Below are positions 39,378-48,033 of a stretch of DNA of 64,000 bases, one piece after another. The notes beneath the pieces were generated by a model. It saw only the letters and a program-made list of their open reading frames with translations. It was not told the origin of the DNA and did no database searches. The stretch lies in the NCBI GenBank assembly GCA_007988785.1, contig BJUU01000010.1, positions 1 to 64,000 of the forward strand. Reading direction: 5' to 3'. The translations under genes and the position numbers were made by a program. How positions within the stretch are numbered: the first letter of the stretch is position 1; the number at the start of each line of letters is the position of its first letter. The stretch comes from Agrococcus baldri (lineage in GTDB: Bacteria > Actinomycetota > Actinomycetes > Actinomycetales > Microbacteriaceae).

Positions 39378-41477
39378 ATGACTGCTGCTCGTGGGCGTGC
39401 GCCCCTCTCAGACCGCCTCACCTCCCGCCGCGGGGCATGGGTGAGCCTCGGGCTCGTGCTCGTCGGCTTTGCCCTGCTCTTCGGCCTCCTCGGCCGCGCG
39501 GAGCTGCCCGCCGGCAGCGAGACCGCCCCCGTCGACTCCGAGTCGGCGCGGGTCGCGCAGCTGCTCGAGCGGTTCCCGGACGCCGATCAGCAGTCCGTGC
39601 TCGTGGTCGCCTCCCGCGACGACGCCGCGCCCCTGTCGGACGGCGACCTCGAGGCGCTCGGCGAGCTCCTGCCGGTGCTCGACGCGCAGTCCGGGGCCAG
39701 CGCATCCGGCCCCCTCGTCAGCGACGACGGCGAGGCCGCGCTGCTGGTGACGCCGATGACCGTCGGCGAGAGCAACGGCGAGACCGCCGAGCACGTCTCG
39801 GCGCTGCGCGACGCCATCGCCGCGCACGGCATCGACGGCGTGCAGCTGCTCGTGACCGGCGGCCCGGCGTTCGGCGCCGACGTCGCCTCGTCGTTCGAGG
39901 GCGCCGACCTCACGCTGCTGGTGGTGACGATCCTGATCGTCGCCGTGCTGCTCATCGTCACCTACCGCTCGCCCATCCTCTGGCTCATCCCGCTCGCGGT
40001 CGTCGCCTTCGCCGACCAGCTGGCCGGCAAGGCGACCGCGGCGCTCGGCGCGGCGCTTGGGCTGCAGTTCGACGCCGGCATCATCAGCGTGCTGGTCTTC
40101 GGCGCCGGCACGAACTACGCGCTGCTGCTCATCTCCCGCTACCGGGAGGAGCTGCTGCAGACCGACGACCACCGGCGGGCCCTCAGCGACGCCTGGCGGC
40201 ACACCGCGCCCGCCATCCTGGCCTCGAACGTGACCGTGGTGCTGGCGCTGCTGACCCTCGTGCTCGCCGTCATCCCCGGCACCCGCGGGCTCGGCCTCTC
40301 CTCGGCCCTCGGCCTGCTGATCGCGCTCGCCGCGGTGCTGCTCGCGCTGCCGCCCGTGCTCGCGCTGCTCGGCCGCCGCGTGTTCTGGCCCTTCGTGCCG
40401 CGCCCCGGCACCGCCGCGACGCACGGCCGCGCCTGGAAGGCGGTCGCGACCCGGGTGATGCGCCGCCCGGCGCTCAGCCTCGCTGCCGGCCTCGCCGTGC
40501 TCGCCGTCATGGCCGGCGGCCTGTTCGGCACCACGATCGGGCTCGACCAGCTCGAGCGCTTCCGGGTGCAGTCGGAGTCGGCCGCCGGGCTCGAGGTGCT
40601 CTCGCAGCACTTCCCGGCCGGCGAGGCGCAGCCGACGTTCGTCGTGGCGGATGCGGACCACGCGGATGCCGTGGTCGCCGCGGTCTCGCGGCTCGAGGGA
40701 GTCGTGCGCGCGCACCGGGTCGCCGAGACGGCCGACGGCACGCTCACGAAGATCATGGTGACCGGCGAGCACGCGCCCGGCACCGAGGCCTCGCTCGCGC
40801 TCACCGAGCAGCTGCGCACCGCCGTGCACGGCGTGCAGGGAGCGGATGCGCTCGTCGGCGGCGCGGTCGCGACCGACCTGGACGCGCGCGCCGGCAACCT
40901 GCAGGACCTGCTGCTCATCGCACCGCTCGTGCTGGGCGTGAGCTTCGTCGTGCTGCTCGTGCTGCTGCGCTCGCTCGTCGCGCCGGTCGCGCTGCTGCTC
41001 GTCAACGTCGCGAGCGCGGTCGCGGCGATCGGTGCCGGCGCGTGGCTGAGCCGCATGCTCTTCGGCCAGCACGCGCTCGACCTGCAGGTGCCGCTGCTGG
41101 CCTTCCTGTTCCTGGTCGCGCTCGGCATCGACTACACGATCTTCCTCGTGCACCGCGCCCGCGCCGAGGCGCGCAGCCACGGCACCCGCGAGGGCATGGT
41201 GCGCGCCGTCGCCTCCACGGGCGGCGTCATCACGAGCGCAGGCATCGTGCTCGCCGCCGTCTTCGCCGCGCTGGGCGTGCTGCCGCTCGTGACGCTCGGC
41301 CAGCTCGGCCTCATCGTGGGGCTCGGCGTCGTCGTCGACACGCTCATCGTGCGCACCGTGATCGTGCCCTCGCTGTTCGGCATCCTGGGCGATCGCATCT
41401 GGTGGCCGGGCACGCGCCGGGCGAAGGGCGGAGAATCGACTCGTGAGCTTCGTGAACCTGCCGCCGCATCGGCCTGA
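39378..41477 (+). CDS. MMPL/RND-family membrane transporter
   Basis: A 699-residue resistance-nodulation-division type protein with two repeats, each of an extracytoplasmic loop followed by a block of membrane helices. The first helix is at about 15-35, the first block at about 175-330, the second loop at about 365-500 and the second block at about 505-680. The segments TYRSPILWLIPLAVVAFADQ and LGIDYTIFLVHRAR are typical of MMPL proteins. Substrates could be lipids, pigments or drugs. Its 3' end overlaps the histidine kinase gene by 35 bp, so the two are probably co-regulated. Confidence 0.9.
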   Translation: MTAARGRAPLSDRLTSRRGAWVSLGLVLVGFALLFGLLGRAELPAGSETAPVDSESARVAQLLERFPDADQQSVLVVASRDDAAPLSDGDLEALGELLPVLDAQSGASASGPLVSDDGEAALLVTPMTVGESNGETAEHVSALRDAIAAHGIDGVQLLVTGGPAFGADVASSFEGADLTLLVVTILIVAVLLIVTYRSPILWLIPLAVVAFADQLAGKATAALGAALGLQFDAGIISVLVFGAGTNYALLLISRYREELLQTDDHRRALSDAWRHTAPAILASNVTVVLALLTLVLAVIPGTRGLGLSSALGLLIALAAVLLALPPVLALLGRRVFWPFVPRPGTAATHGRAWKAVATRVMRRPALSLAAGLAVLAVMAGGLFGTTIGLDQLERFRVQSESAAGLEVLSQHFPAGEAQPTFVVADADHADAVVAAVSRLEGVVRAHRVAETADGTLTKIMVTGEHAPGTEASLALTEQLRTAVHGVQGADALVGGAVATDLDARAGNLQDLLLIAPLVLGVSFVVLLVLLRSLVAPVALLLVNVASAVAAIGAGAWLSRMLFGQHALDLQVPLLAFLFLVALGIDYTIFLVHRARAEARSHGTREGMVRAVASTGGVITSAGIVLAAVFAALGVLPLVTLGQLGLIVGLGVVVDTLIVRTVIVPSLFGILGDRIWWPGTRRAKGGESTRELREPAAASA

Positions 41478-42753
41478 GCCGGAGGGGTCGGCGTCCGCCG
41501 GCCCCGCCCGCATCCGCGCCGTCGGGGCCGGCTCCGTCGCACGGGCGATGCGGGTCGGGCAGCACGTGATGGCCGCCGCGCTCACCGTCGTCGGGGTCAT
41601 CCGCGCGATCGCCGACGGCACGCCCGCCGCAGCCGCCGTCGCGGCGGGCCTGGCGATCCTCGCCTGGCACACGGCCGGCGCCATCCTGATCGCGAAGACC
41701 GGCTCCCGCCGCGGACGCACGTGGTGGCTGCTCGGATTCGTCGTCGTCTGGGTCGCCGCCGTCGCGGTCTCCGCCGAGTTCGTCTGGGTGGCCTTCCTGC
41801 TCTGGCTGCTCGCCGGCCACCTGCTGCCGGGTGGCTGGGCGATCGTGTTCTCGACCGCCGTGTTCGCGGTGGTCGCGCTCGCGCCGCTCATCCATCACGG
41901 CAGCACGAGCTATGCCAACGTCTTCGGCCCGCTCATCGGCGGCGTCTTCGCGCTCGGCATCTCGCGCGGCTACCTCGAGCTGCTGCGCGAGGCGGCGTCG
42001 CGCGAGCGACTGGTCGACTCGCTCGCCAGGGCACAGCGTGAGACCGCCGCCCTGCAGGACGAGCTGGCGCTGGCCCAGCGGCACTCCGGGGCGATCGCCG
42101 AGCGCACCCGGCTCTCGCGCGACATCCACGACACGATCGCGCAGTCGCTCGCCTCCATCCACCTGCTCGCGCACGCCGAGCACGAGCGGACACCCGGCGC
42201 GCCGGGCACCCGCACGCTCGAGCAGGTCGAGGCGCTCGCGAGCGAGGGCCTCGCCGACGTGCGCCGCATCGTGGCCGCGCTCGCGCCGGCGCAGCTCGAC
42301 GACGCGCTCGCGGCGGCGATCGGGCGGATGCTCGAGCGGCTGGGCGAGGAGTCGGGCATCGCCACCGAGCTGCACGTCGACGAGTCGCTGCCGCTGCTGC
42401 CCACGCCGGTCGAGGTGGCGCTGCTGCGCACCGCGCAGTCGGCGCTCGCGAACGTGCGCCAGCACGCCGCCGCCACGCGCGTGGTGGTGAGCCTCATCGA
42501 CGCGGGCGACGTCGTGCGGCTCGACATCATCGATGACGGGCGGGGCATGGATGCGCGTGCCTGGGAGGCGAGCGGCGCGGGCTCGTCGAGCTACGGCCTG
42601 CGCTTCATGCGCGCCCGGCTGCGGGAGCTCGGCGGCGGCCTCGACATCGAGAGCGCGCCCGGCGACGGCATGGCGCTCTCCGCCCACCTGCCGCTGCACG
42701 GCATCGAGCGCGCGGCGCCCACCGAACCGAGCGGCACCGAGGAGCGGCCATGA
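41443..42753 (+). CDS. Two-component sensor histidine kinase (NarL/DesK type)
   Basis: Membrane histidine kinase of 436 residues. Four to five helices occupy about 38-175, with only short outer loops, so the signal is probably sensed in or near the membrane. The HisKA_3 phosphoacceptor is histidine 229 in RTRLSRDIHDTIAQSLA. The HATPase domain shows NVRQHA, DDGRGM and SYGLRFMRARLRELGG. The start GTG lies inside the MMPL gene, and the stop overlaps the response regulator ATG. Control of the adjacent MMPL exporter is the obvious hypothesis. Confidence 0.93.
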   Translation: MSFVNLPPHRPEPEGSASAGPARIRAVGAGSVARAMRVGQHVMAAALTVVGVIRAIADGTPAAAAVAAGLAILAWHTAGAILIAKTGSRRGRTWWLLGFVVVWVAAVAVSAEFVWVAFLLWLLAGHLLPGGWAIVFSTAVFAVVALAPLIHHGSTSYANVFGPLIGGVFALGISRGYLELLREAASRERLVDSLARAQRETAALQDELALAQRHSGAIAERTRLSRDIHDTIAQSLASIHLLAHAEHERTPGAPGTRTLEQVEALASEGLADVRRIVAALAPAQLDDALAAAIGRMLERLGEESGIATELHVDESLPLLPTPVEVALLRTAQSALANVRQHAAATRVVVSLIDAGDVVRLDIIDDGRGMDARAWEASGAGSSSYGLRFMRARLRELGGGLDIESAPGDGMALSAHLPLHGIERAAPTEPSGTEERP

Positions 42754-43376
42754 CCATCGACATCCTGCTCGTCGACGACCACCCGGTCGTCCGCAGCGGC
42801 CTGCGCGCCGTGCTCGAGGCATCCGAGGACCTGCGCGTCGTCGGGGAGGCCGCCACCGGCGAGGAGGCCGTCGTGCTCGCCGAGCACCTGCGGCCGGCCG
42901 TGGTGCTGTGCGACCTGCGCCTGGGCGAGGGCATGGACGGCATCGCCGCCACCGCGGCGCTGCGCGCGCTCGCGCCGGCGCCGGCCGTGCTCATCCTCAC
43001 GACCTTCGACCGCGACGCCGAGATCCTCGGCGCGATCGAGGCCGGTGCCGCCGGCTACCTGCTCAAGGACGTCGCACCGGCCGCGATCATCGACGCGATC
43101 CAGCGGGCAGCCCGAGGCGACACCGTGCTCGCGCCGGAGCTCGCCGCCCGGGTGATCCAGGGCATCCGCAACCCGCTGCCGAGGCTCACGGCGCGCGAGC
43201 ACGACGTGCTGCGGCTGCTCGCCACGGGCGCCGGCAATCGTGAGATGGCCAAGTCGCTGTTCGTCAGCGAGGCGACCGTCAAGAGCCACCTCGTGCACAT
43301 CTTCTCGAAGCTCGGCGTCGACAGCCGCTCGCGCGCGGTCCACGTCGCCCGCGAGCGCGGCCTGCTGCAGCCGTGA
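42750..43376 (+). CDS. LuxR/NarL-family response regulator
   Basis: Partner of the preceding kinase, 208 residues. The receiver domain (1-120) has the acidic pair DDHP at 9-12, phosphoacceptor aspartate 55 in LCDLRLGEG and lysine in YLLKDVAP near 107. The LuxR-type helix-turn-helix is C-terminal (about 145-205) with LTAREHDVLRLLATG and SEATVKSHLVHIFSKLG. It is coupled to the kinase by an ATGA overlap. Confidence 0.95.
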   Translation: MTIDILLVDDHPVVRSGLRAVLEASEDLRVVGEAATGEEAVVLAEHLRPAVVLCDLRLGEGMDGIAATAALRALAPAPAVLILTTFDRDAEILGAIEAGAAGYLLKDVAPAAIIDAIQRAARGDTVLAPELAARVIQGIRNPLPRLTAREHDVLRLLATGAGNREMAKSLFVSEATVKSHLVHIFSKLGVDSRSRAVHVARERGLLQP

Positions 43377-43378
43377 CG

Positions 43379-43416
43379 GAGCGGCGCCCCCGGCCCGGCC
43401 GGAGGCGCCTCCGCTC
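43379..43416. terminator. Imperfect hairpin between convergent genes
   Basis: GAGCGGCGCC can pair with GGCGCCTCCGCTC (a 3-base bulge) across a GC-rich loop. It occupies the whole 38-bp gap between the response regulator and the MHS transporter ends. Confidence 0.5.
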
Positions 43417-44899
43417 AGCCTGCCGTGCGGTTCGGGCCGGTGTTCGCGCGGGCCTGCACGGCCTCGAGCTCGTTGTGCGGGTCGTGCACCTTGCCGATGA
43501 GATCCTCGCCGATCGCGATGCGGTCGATGTCGTCGTCGCCCGGCACCCTGTCGCCGCGCAGGCTGCGCCCGGCGGTCTCGTTGAAGGTCCAGATGGCGAT
43601 CAGGCCGATGATGCCCGCGAGGGTCATGTAGAAGCCGGGCACGAGCGTCGAGCCCGTCTCACCGATGAGCCACTCGTTGATGAGGCCCGCCGGGCCGCCC
43701 AGCAGCGACGTCGCCACGTTGTAGCCGAGCGCGAAGCCCGCGTAGCGGACCGTGGTCGGGAACAGCGCGGGCAGCGAGGCCGAGATGTTGCACAGCAGCA
43801 TCACCAGGAACACGCCGAAGATCGCCAGGCCCAGGATCTGCAGCGCCAGCACGCCCGTGTCGAGCAGCATGATCGCCGGGATGGAGAAGAGCGTGAAGCC
43901 GATCGCGGCGGTTAGCAGCACCGGCCGCCTGCCGATGCGGTCGGTGAGCGCCCCGAGCGGGATGATCACCACCATCATCACGAGCTGCACGCCCACGAGC
44001 ATCAGGCCCGCCTGCGTCGCATCCATCTCGAGGGATGTGTTGAGGTAGGTGGGCATGTACGTCAGCACCAGGTAGAACGCGGTGTTGATGAGGATCGTGA
44101 TGCCCATGATCTTCAGCAGCTGCTTCGGCTGCTGCGTGACGAGGTCGCGCAGCGTCTGCCAGGCGCTCGTGCGGGTGTCCTGCTCCTGCGCCTCCTTGAA
44201 GGTGTCGGAGTCGTGCAGGTTCTTGCGCATGAGCAGCGCGACGATGCCGAGCGGCAGCGTGAGCAGGAACGGCAGCCGCCACCAGCCGGCCTCCATGCCC
44301 TCGGGGCCGACGATGAACTCCATCGCGGTGACGAGGATCGCCGCGAGCGAGAAGCCCAGCAGGGTGCCGAACTCGAGGAACGAGCCCCAGAAGCCGCGGC
44401 GGTCGTCGGGTGCGTGCTCCGCCATGTAGACGGCGGCGCCGGCGTACTCGCCGCCCGCCGAGAAGCCCTGGATGATGCGCAGCAGGAACAGCAGCGCCGG
44501 CGCGAGCCAGCCGACCATGTCGAAGGTCGGCAGGAGGCCGATGCACGCCGTCGACAGCGAGATCAGCAGGATCGTGAAGACGAGCACCTTCTGGCGCCCG
44601 ATGCGGTCGCCGAGCGGGCCGAGCACGGCGCCGCCGATGGGGCGGATGAGGAACGAGACGGCGAAGCCGAACAGGGTCCAGAGGATGGCGCCGTCGCTGC
44701 CGCCGAAGATCTGGTTCGACAGGTGCACGGCCAGGTAGCCGTAGATGCCGTAGTCGAACCACTCGATCGCGTTGCCGGCCATGGCGCCCATGACCGACTT
44801 CCTGACGGTCTTGCGCTGGATGCTGGAGAGGTCGTTCTCCCGCGTGATGGGCGGTGGCTCGTAGGCGGGCTGCGCCCCAGCTGCTGTGTGCTCGGTCAT
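43415..44899 (-). CDS. MFS transporter, metabolite:H+ symporter (MHS) family
   Basis: A 494-residue MHS-type symporter, the group that includes E. coli ProP, KgtP and ShiA. The N-terminal signature GAMAGNAIEWFDYGIYGYLA (about 38-57) and GGAVLGPLGDRIGR in the first cytosolic loop are typical. Twelve helices are predicted. ProP-like members take up proline, betaine and ectoine; with the M24 and M20 genes immediately upstream, uptake of the operon's substrate is likely. AAGGGA precedes the ATG. The short direct repeat 44933-44977 separates it from the M20 gene. Confidence 0.9.
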   Translation of the reverse strand: MTEHTAAGAQPAYEPPPITRENDLSSIQRKTVRKSVMGAMAGNAIEWFDYGIYGYLAVHLSNQIFGGSDGAILWTLFGFAVSFLIRPIGGAVLGPLGDRIGRQKVLVFTILLISLSTACIGLLPTFDMVGWLAPALLFLLRIIQGFSAGGEYAGAAVYMAEHAPDDRRGFWGSFLEFGTLLGFSLAAILVTAMEFIVGPEGMEAGWWRLPFLLTLPLGIVALLMRKNLHDSDTFKEAQEQDTRTSAWQTLRDLVTQQPKQLLKIMGITILINTAFYLVLTYMPTYLNTSLEMDATQAGLMLVGVQLVMMVVIIPLGALTDRIGRRPVLLTAAIGFTLFSIPAIMLLDTGVLALQILGLAIFGVFLVMLLCNISASLPALFPTTVRYAGFALGYNVATSLLGGPAGLINEWLIGETGSTLVPGFYMTLAGIIGLIAIWTFNETAGRSLRGDRVPGDDDIDRIAIGEDLIGKVHDPHNELEAVQARANTGPNRTAG

Positions 44900-44932
44900 G
44901 GCCGTGTCCCTTCTGGTGGTGCCTGGTGCTCA

Positions 44933-44977
44933 GGTCGTGCGTGAGGGTCGTGCTTCCGGTCGTGCGTCAGGTCGTGC
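44933..44977 (+). repeat. Four direct repeats of GGTCGTGC at 12-13 bp spacing
   Basis: Copies start at 44933, 44946, 44958 and 44970, between the M20 stop and the MHS start and overlapping the M20 3' end. The regular spacing is about one helical turn, so a regulator-binding array is possible; replication slippage is the simpler explanation. Confidence 0.7.
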
Positions 44978-46151
44978 TGTCGGTGTCGTGCAGCAATACA
45001 AGCATGCGAGTGTACGCGCGTGCTGCGGTGGCGAGGTCGGCGAGCAGCACGCGCTCGTCGGGCTGGTGGGCCTGCGAGGTGATGTCGCCGGGGCCCAGGA
45101 TGATCGTCGGGCAGCCGTGGTGGCGGGCGATGTAGCCGCCCTCGCACGCGGCCGTCCATGCCTGCACGGGCGCCTCGGTCCCCTCGGCGGCGAGCGCCTC
45201 GACGGCGGTGGTGACGAGCGGATGGGTCGGCTCGGTCTCGAACCCCGGCATCTCCATCTGCAGGCGCGCCTGCGCGGTGCAGCCGAGGCCGTCGGTCGCG
45301 CGGGCGATCCCCGCCTCGAGCTGCGCGAGCGCCTGCTCGCCCGTCTCGCCCGGCATCAGGCGGCGGTCGACGAGCAGCGTGCAGCGGTCCGGCACGATGG
45401 AGGTGCCGTGGCCGCCCTCGATGCGGCCCACGTTCCAGGTGGCCGAGCCCAGCAGCCCGCCGGCGCCGGCCCGCAGCCGTTCGTGGTCGTCGGCGATCCA
45501 GGTGGCGATCCGCGCGGCGGTGGTGATCGCGCTCGCGCCGTCCTCGGGCCTGCCCGCGTGGGCGGCGCGGCCCGAGACCTCGATCTCGAGGTTGGCGGCG
45601 CCGCGGCAGGCGATCACGACCGCGAGGTCGGTGGGCTCGGCCACGATGCAGGCCCGGTAGTGGCCGGGCGGCTCGCTGATGTGCGCCTGGATGCCCGTCG
45701 CGAGATCCTCCTCGTCGACCGTGACGAGCAGCTCGAGCGGCAGCTCGGGCCGCACCTGGCTGACGGCGCCCATGGCCTGCAGGGCGGCGGCGATGCCGCC
45801 CTTCATGTCGGTCGCGCCGCGGCCGGTCAGCCAGCCGTCGGCGACGCGCGGGCTGAAGGGGTTGGCGCTCCAGCCCTCGCCGGCCGGCACGACGTCGCTG
45901 TGGCCCAGCATGAGCACCGCGGGCCGCTCGGGCGTCGGGTCGGGCCCGAAGCGGATCGAGAGGTTCGGCCGGTCCGGCGCCACCATCGTGCGGCGGGTGC
46001 GGCCGCCCAGCCGCGAGACGATGCTCTCGAGCACCCGCACGGTGGTGAGCTCGGTGCCCCCGGGGTTCTCGCTCGCGGCGAGGATGAGCGATGAGGCGTC
46101 GGCCACGATCGTCGCGTCCTCGACGAGCGCGAGCGCCCGCTCGACGCTCAT
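44967..46151 (-). CDS. M20-family metallopeptidase/deacylase (ArgE/DapE-like)
   Basis: Di-zinc amidohydrolase of 394 residues. Metal and catalytic residues are visible: HSD in LMLGHSDVVPAG (about 91-102), D in GRGATDMKGG (about 117-126), the EE pair in TVDEEDLATG (about 152-161), EPTDLAV (about 176-182) and the distal histidine in SQAHQPDERVLL near 365. The lid-domain substrate histidine is in GRAAHAGRPEDG. M20 enzymes deacylate N-acetylornithine, succinyl-diaminopimelate and similar amino acids. Coupled to an ectoine-hydrolase-like gene, it could deacetylate N-acetyl-diaminobutyrate (inference). The start forms an ATGA overlap with the M24 stop. Confidence 0.9.
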   Translation of the reverse strand: MSVERALALVEDATIVADASSLILAASENPGGTELTTVRVLESIVSRLGGRTRRTMVAPDRPNLSIRFGPDPTPERPAVLMLGHSDVVPAGEGWSANPFSPRVADGWLTGRGATDMKGGIAAALQAMGAVSQVRPELPLELLVTVDEEDLATGIQAHISEPPGHYRACIVAEPTDLAVVIACRGAANLEIEVSGRAAHAGRPEDGASAITTAARIATWIADDHERLRAGAGGLLGSATWNVGRIEGGHGTSIVPDRCTLLVDRRLMPGETGEQALAQLEAGIARATDGLGCTAQARLQMEMPGFETEPTHPLVTTAVEALAAEGTEAPVQAWTAACEGGYIARHHGCPTIILGPGDITSQAHQPDERVLLADLATAARAYTRMLVLLHDTDSTT

Positions 46152-47323
46152 GCTGCCTTCACGATCAGCTCGCGCGGGGCGGAGGTGAGCACCTCGGCGC
46201 CGGCCTCGGTGACCGCGACGGCCTCGCTGATCTCGCAGCCGTACCCGGGCATCCACATGCCGGCGATGATGTGCAGGCACATGCCCGCCTCCACGATGTT
46301 CTGGTCGTCGCCGCGGATCGAGACCGTGCGCTCGCCCCAGTCGGGCGGGTAGCCGATGCCGATCGAGTAGCCCAGCCGCGAGGCCTTCTCGACGCCGGCC
46401 TTGGCGATGTGCGACTGCCAGATGCCGTGCACCTCGGCGACCGTGCGGCCGGGCCGCAGGCCGTCGAGCACGAGCTGCAGCCCCTCGGCGGCGACGTCGG
46501 CGATGCGCTGCAGCCGCGCCTCCGGGCGGCCGAGCGAGAGGGTGCGCGCGAGCGGCGCGTGGTAGCGCCGATGCGCGCCGGCGAGCTCGATCGAGACCGT
46601 CTCGTCGGCGCCGAGGCGGCGCGCGCTGAAGGTCATGTGCGGCGTGTCGGCGCTCTCGCCCGCTGGCAGCATCGGCACGATCGCCGGGTAGTCGCCCTCG
46701 GCGCCGGGAACGCCGGTGGTCTGCGCGAACTGGATGGCGGCGGCGATGTCGTTGAGCCGGGCGCCGCCCTCGATGGCGTCGATGCCGGCCCGCATCGCGG
46801 CGGAGGCGACCTTGCCCGCTGCCCGCATGAGGTCGAGCTCGTAGTCGCTCTTCACGAGCCGCACCCAGTTGACGAGGTCGTGCGCGTCGACCAGCTGCCA
46901 CTCGGGCATGCCGCGCTGCAGCGCCAGGAACGAGCGCACCGACAGGAAGTGCGCCTCACCCTCGTAGCCGACCCGGCCGCGCTTGCCGAAGCCGCGGGCG
47001 CGCAGCTGCTCGGTCGCCCAGTCGAAGGGGTGCACGTTGCGCTGGTGCACGAGCGACTCCGGGTAGCCGAGGATGCGCTCGCGCGGCATGGTGTCGGCGC
47101 TGCGGTGCGCGCCGCCGGCATCCATCTCGCGCATGATGAGCAGCGTCTCGCCGTGCAGCGGCACGAACAGCAGCTGCGGCATGTAGAACGACCAGGCGTC
47201 GTAGCCGGTGAGGTAGTGCAGGTTCGCGGGGTCGACGACCACCAGCGCATCGAGTCCGTTGCGGATCATGCGCGCACGGGTGCGCGCGAGCCGAGCCTCG
47301 AACTCCTCGGCGGTTGCGGGCAT
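46148..47323 (-). CDS. M24-family protein resembling ectoine hydrolase DoeA
   Basis: Creatinase/aminopeptidase-P fold protein of 391 residues. An N-terminal creatinase domain (about 1-140, with LTGYDAWSFYMPQ) precedes the pita-bread domain (about 160-385). The segment IELAGAHRRYHAPLARTLSL, where metallo-aminopeptidases carry two metal-binding aspartates, lacks them, pointing to a non-metal creatinase-like or DoeA-like enzyme. YPAIVPMLPAGESAD and IGYPPDWGERTVSIR agree with my memory of Halomonas DoeA, which opens the ectoine ring to N-acetyl-diaminobutyrate. GAGGAGG precedes the ATG. First gene of the M24-M20-MHS operon. Confidence 0.85.
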   Translation of the reverse strand: MPATAEEFEARLARTRARMIRNGLDALVVVDPANLHYLTGYDAWSFYMPQLLFVPLHGETLLIMREMDAGGAHRSADTMPRERILGYPESLVHQRNVHPFDWATEQLRARGFGKRGRVGYEGEAHFLSVRSFLALQRGMPEWQLVDAHDLVNWVRLVKSDYELDLMRAAGKVASAAMRAGIDAIEGGARLNDIAAAIQFAQTTGVPGAEGDYPAIVPMLPAGESADTPHMTFSARRLGADETVSIELAGAHRRYHAPLARTLSLGRPEARLQRIADVAAEGLQLVLDGLRPGRTVAEVHGIWQSHIAKAGVEKASRLGYSIGIGYPPDWGERTVSIRGDDQNIVEAGMCLHIIAGMWMPGYGCEISEAVAVTEAGAEVLTSAPRELIVKAA

Positions 47324-47418
47324 CCACCCTCCTCACCCTCGTGACGACACCCTACGTTCCGATGCCGGTGAACCGCGCGCATCGGCGTGCGGGGCGCGCC
47401 GCGGGTGCCCGCGGCGGG

Positions 47419-48012
47419 TCAGCGCAGGGGGACGAAGGCGTAGCCGGCGCCCGCGATGCGCACGCGCGGGCGGCCCTCGCGCAGCTCGACGACCTGCATG
47501 TCGCCCGCGACCGGTGCGACCAGCCGGCCGCCCTCCGCGAGCTGCGCGACGAGCGCGTCGGGCGTGCGGCCGAAGTCGGCGGAGACGAGGATGCGGTCCC
47601 ACGGCCCCTCGTCGGGCAGCCCGAGGACGCCCTCGCGCGCCTGGACGATCGGGGGAGGGGTGCCGCCGGTGGCGGCGGCGTGGGCGGCGAGGTTGGCGCG
47701 GCCCTGCTCGACCAGCTGCGGCACGAGCTCGACGCCGGTGACCGCGGCGCCCAGCGCTGCCAGGATCGCGGTGGTCCAGCCGGAGCCGGCGCCCACGTCG
47801 AGCGCCCGCTGCCCGGGCTGCGCGTCGAGCAGCTCGAGCATGCGGGCGACGGTCGACGGCTGCGAGTTGGTGGCATCCCAGCCGATGCCGACCGGGCGGT
47901 CGACGTCGGCCAGGTGCCGCACGCTGGGCGGCAGGAAGGCGCGCCGGTCGGCGGCGCGCATGGCGGCGCGCACGCGCTCCGCCGTCGTCGGCGTCACATG
48001 CGGTTCGCCCAT
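47419..48012 (-). CDS. Protein-L-isoaspartate O-methyltransferase family protein
   Basis: SAM-dependent methyltransferase of 197 residues related to Pcm, which repairs isoaspartyl residues. The family motif NSQPSTVARMLELL is at about residues 48-61 and the SAM glycine loop DVGAGSGWTTAIL at about 71-83; VSADFGRTPDALVAQLAEGG follows later. The start at 48012 lies 7 nt after TAGCCT (minus strand), suggesting a leaderless transcript. It is downstream of the YtrA/ABC operon and upstream of the M24 operon, with no obvious link to either. Confidence 0.88.
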   Translation of the reverse strand: MGEPHVTPTTAERVRAAMRAADRRAFLPPSVRHLADVDRPVGIGWDATNSQPSTVARMLELLDAQPGQRALDVGAGSGWTTAILAALGAAVTGVELVPQLVEQGRANLAAHAAATGGTPPPIVQAREGVLGLPDEGPWDRILVSADFGRTPDALVAQLAEGGRLVAPVAGDMQVVELREGRPRVRIAGAGYAFVPLR

Positions 48013-48033
48013 GCCCGGCAGGCTACGCCTTCC

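Noticed and set aside
37770..41477. A 1235-codon version of the MMPL gene starting in tRNA-Leu
   Set aside because: The upstream 536 codons are antisense to the alcohol dehydrogenase; MMPL homology begins at 39378.
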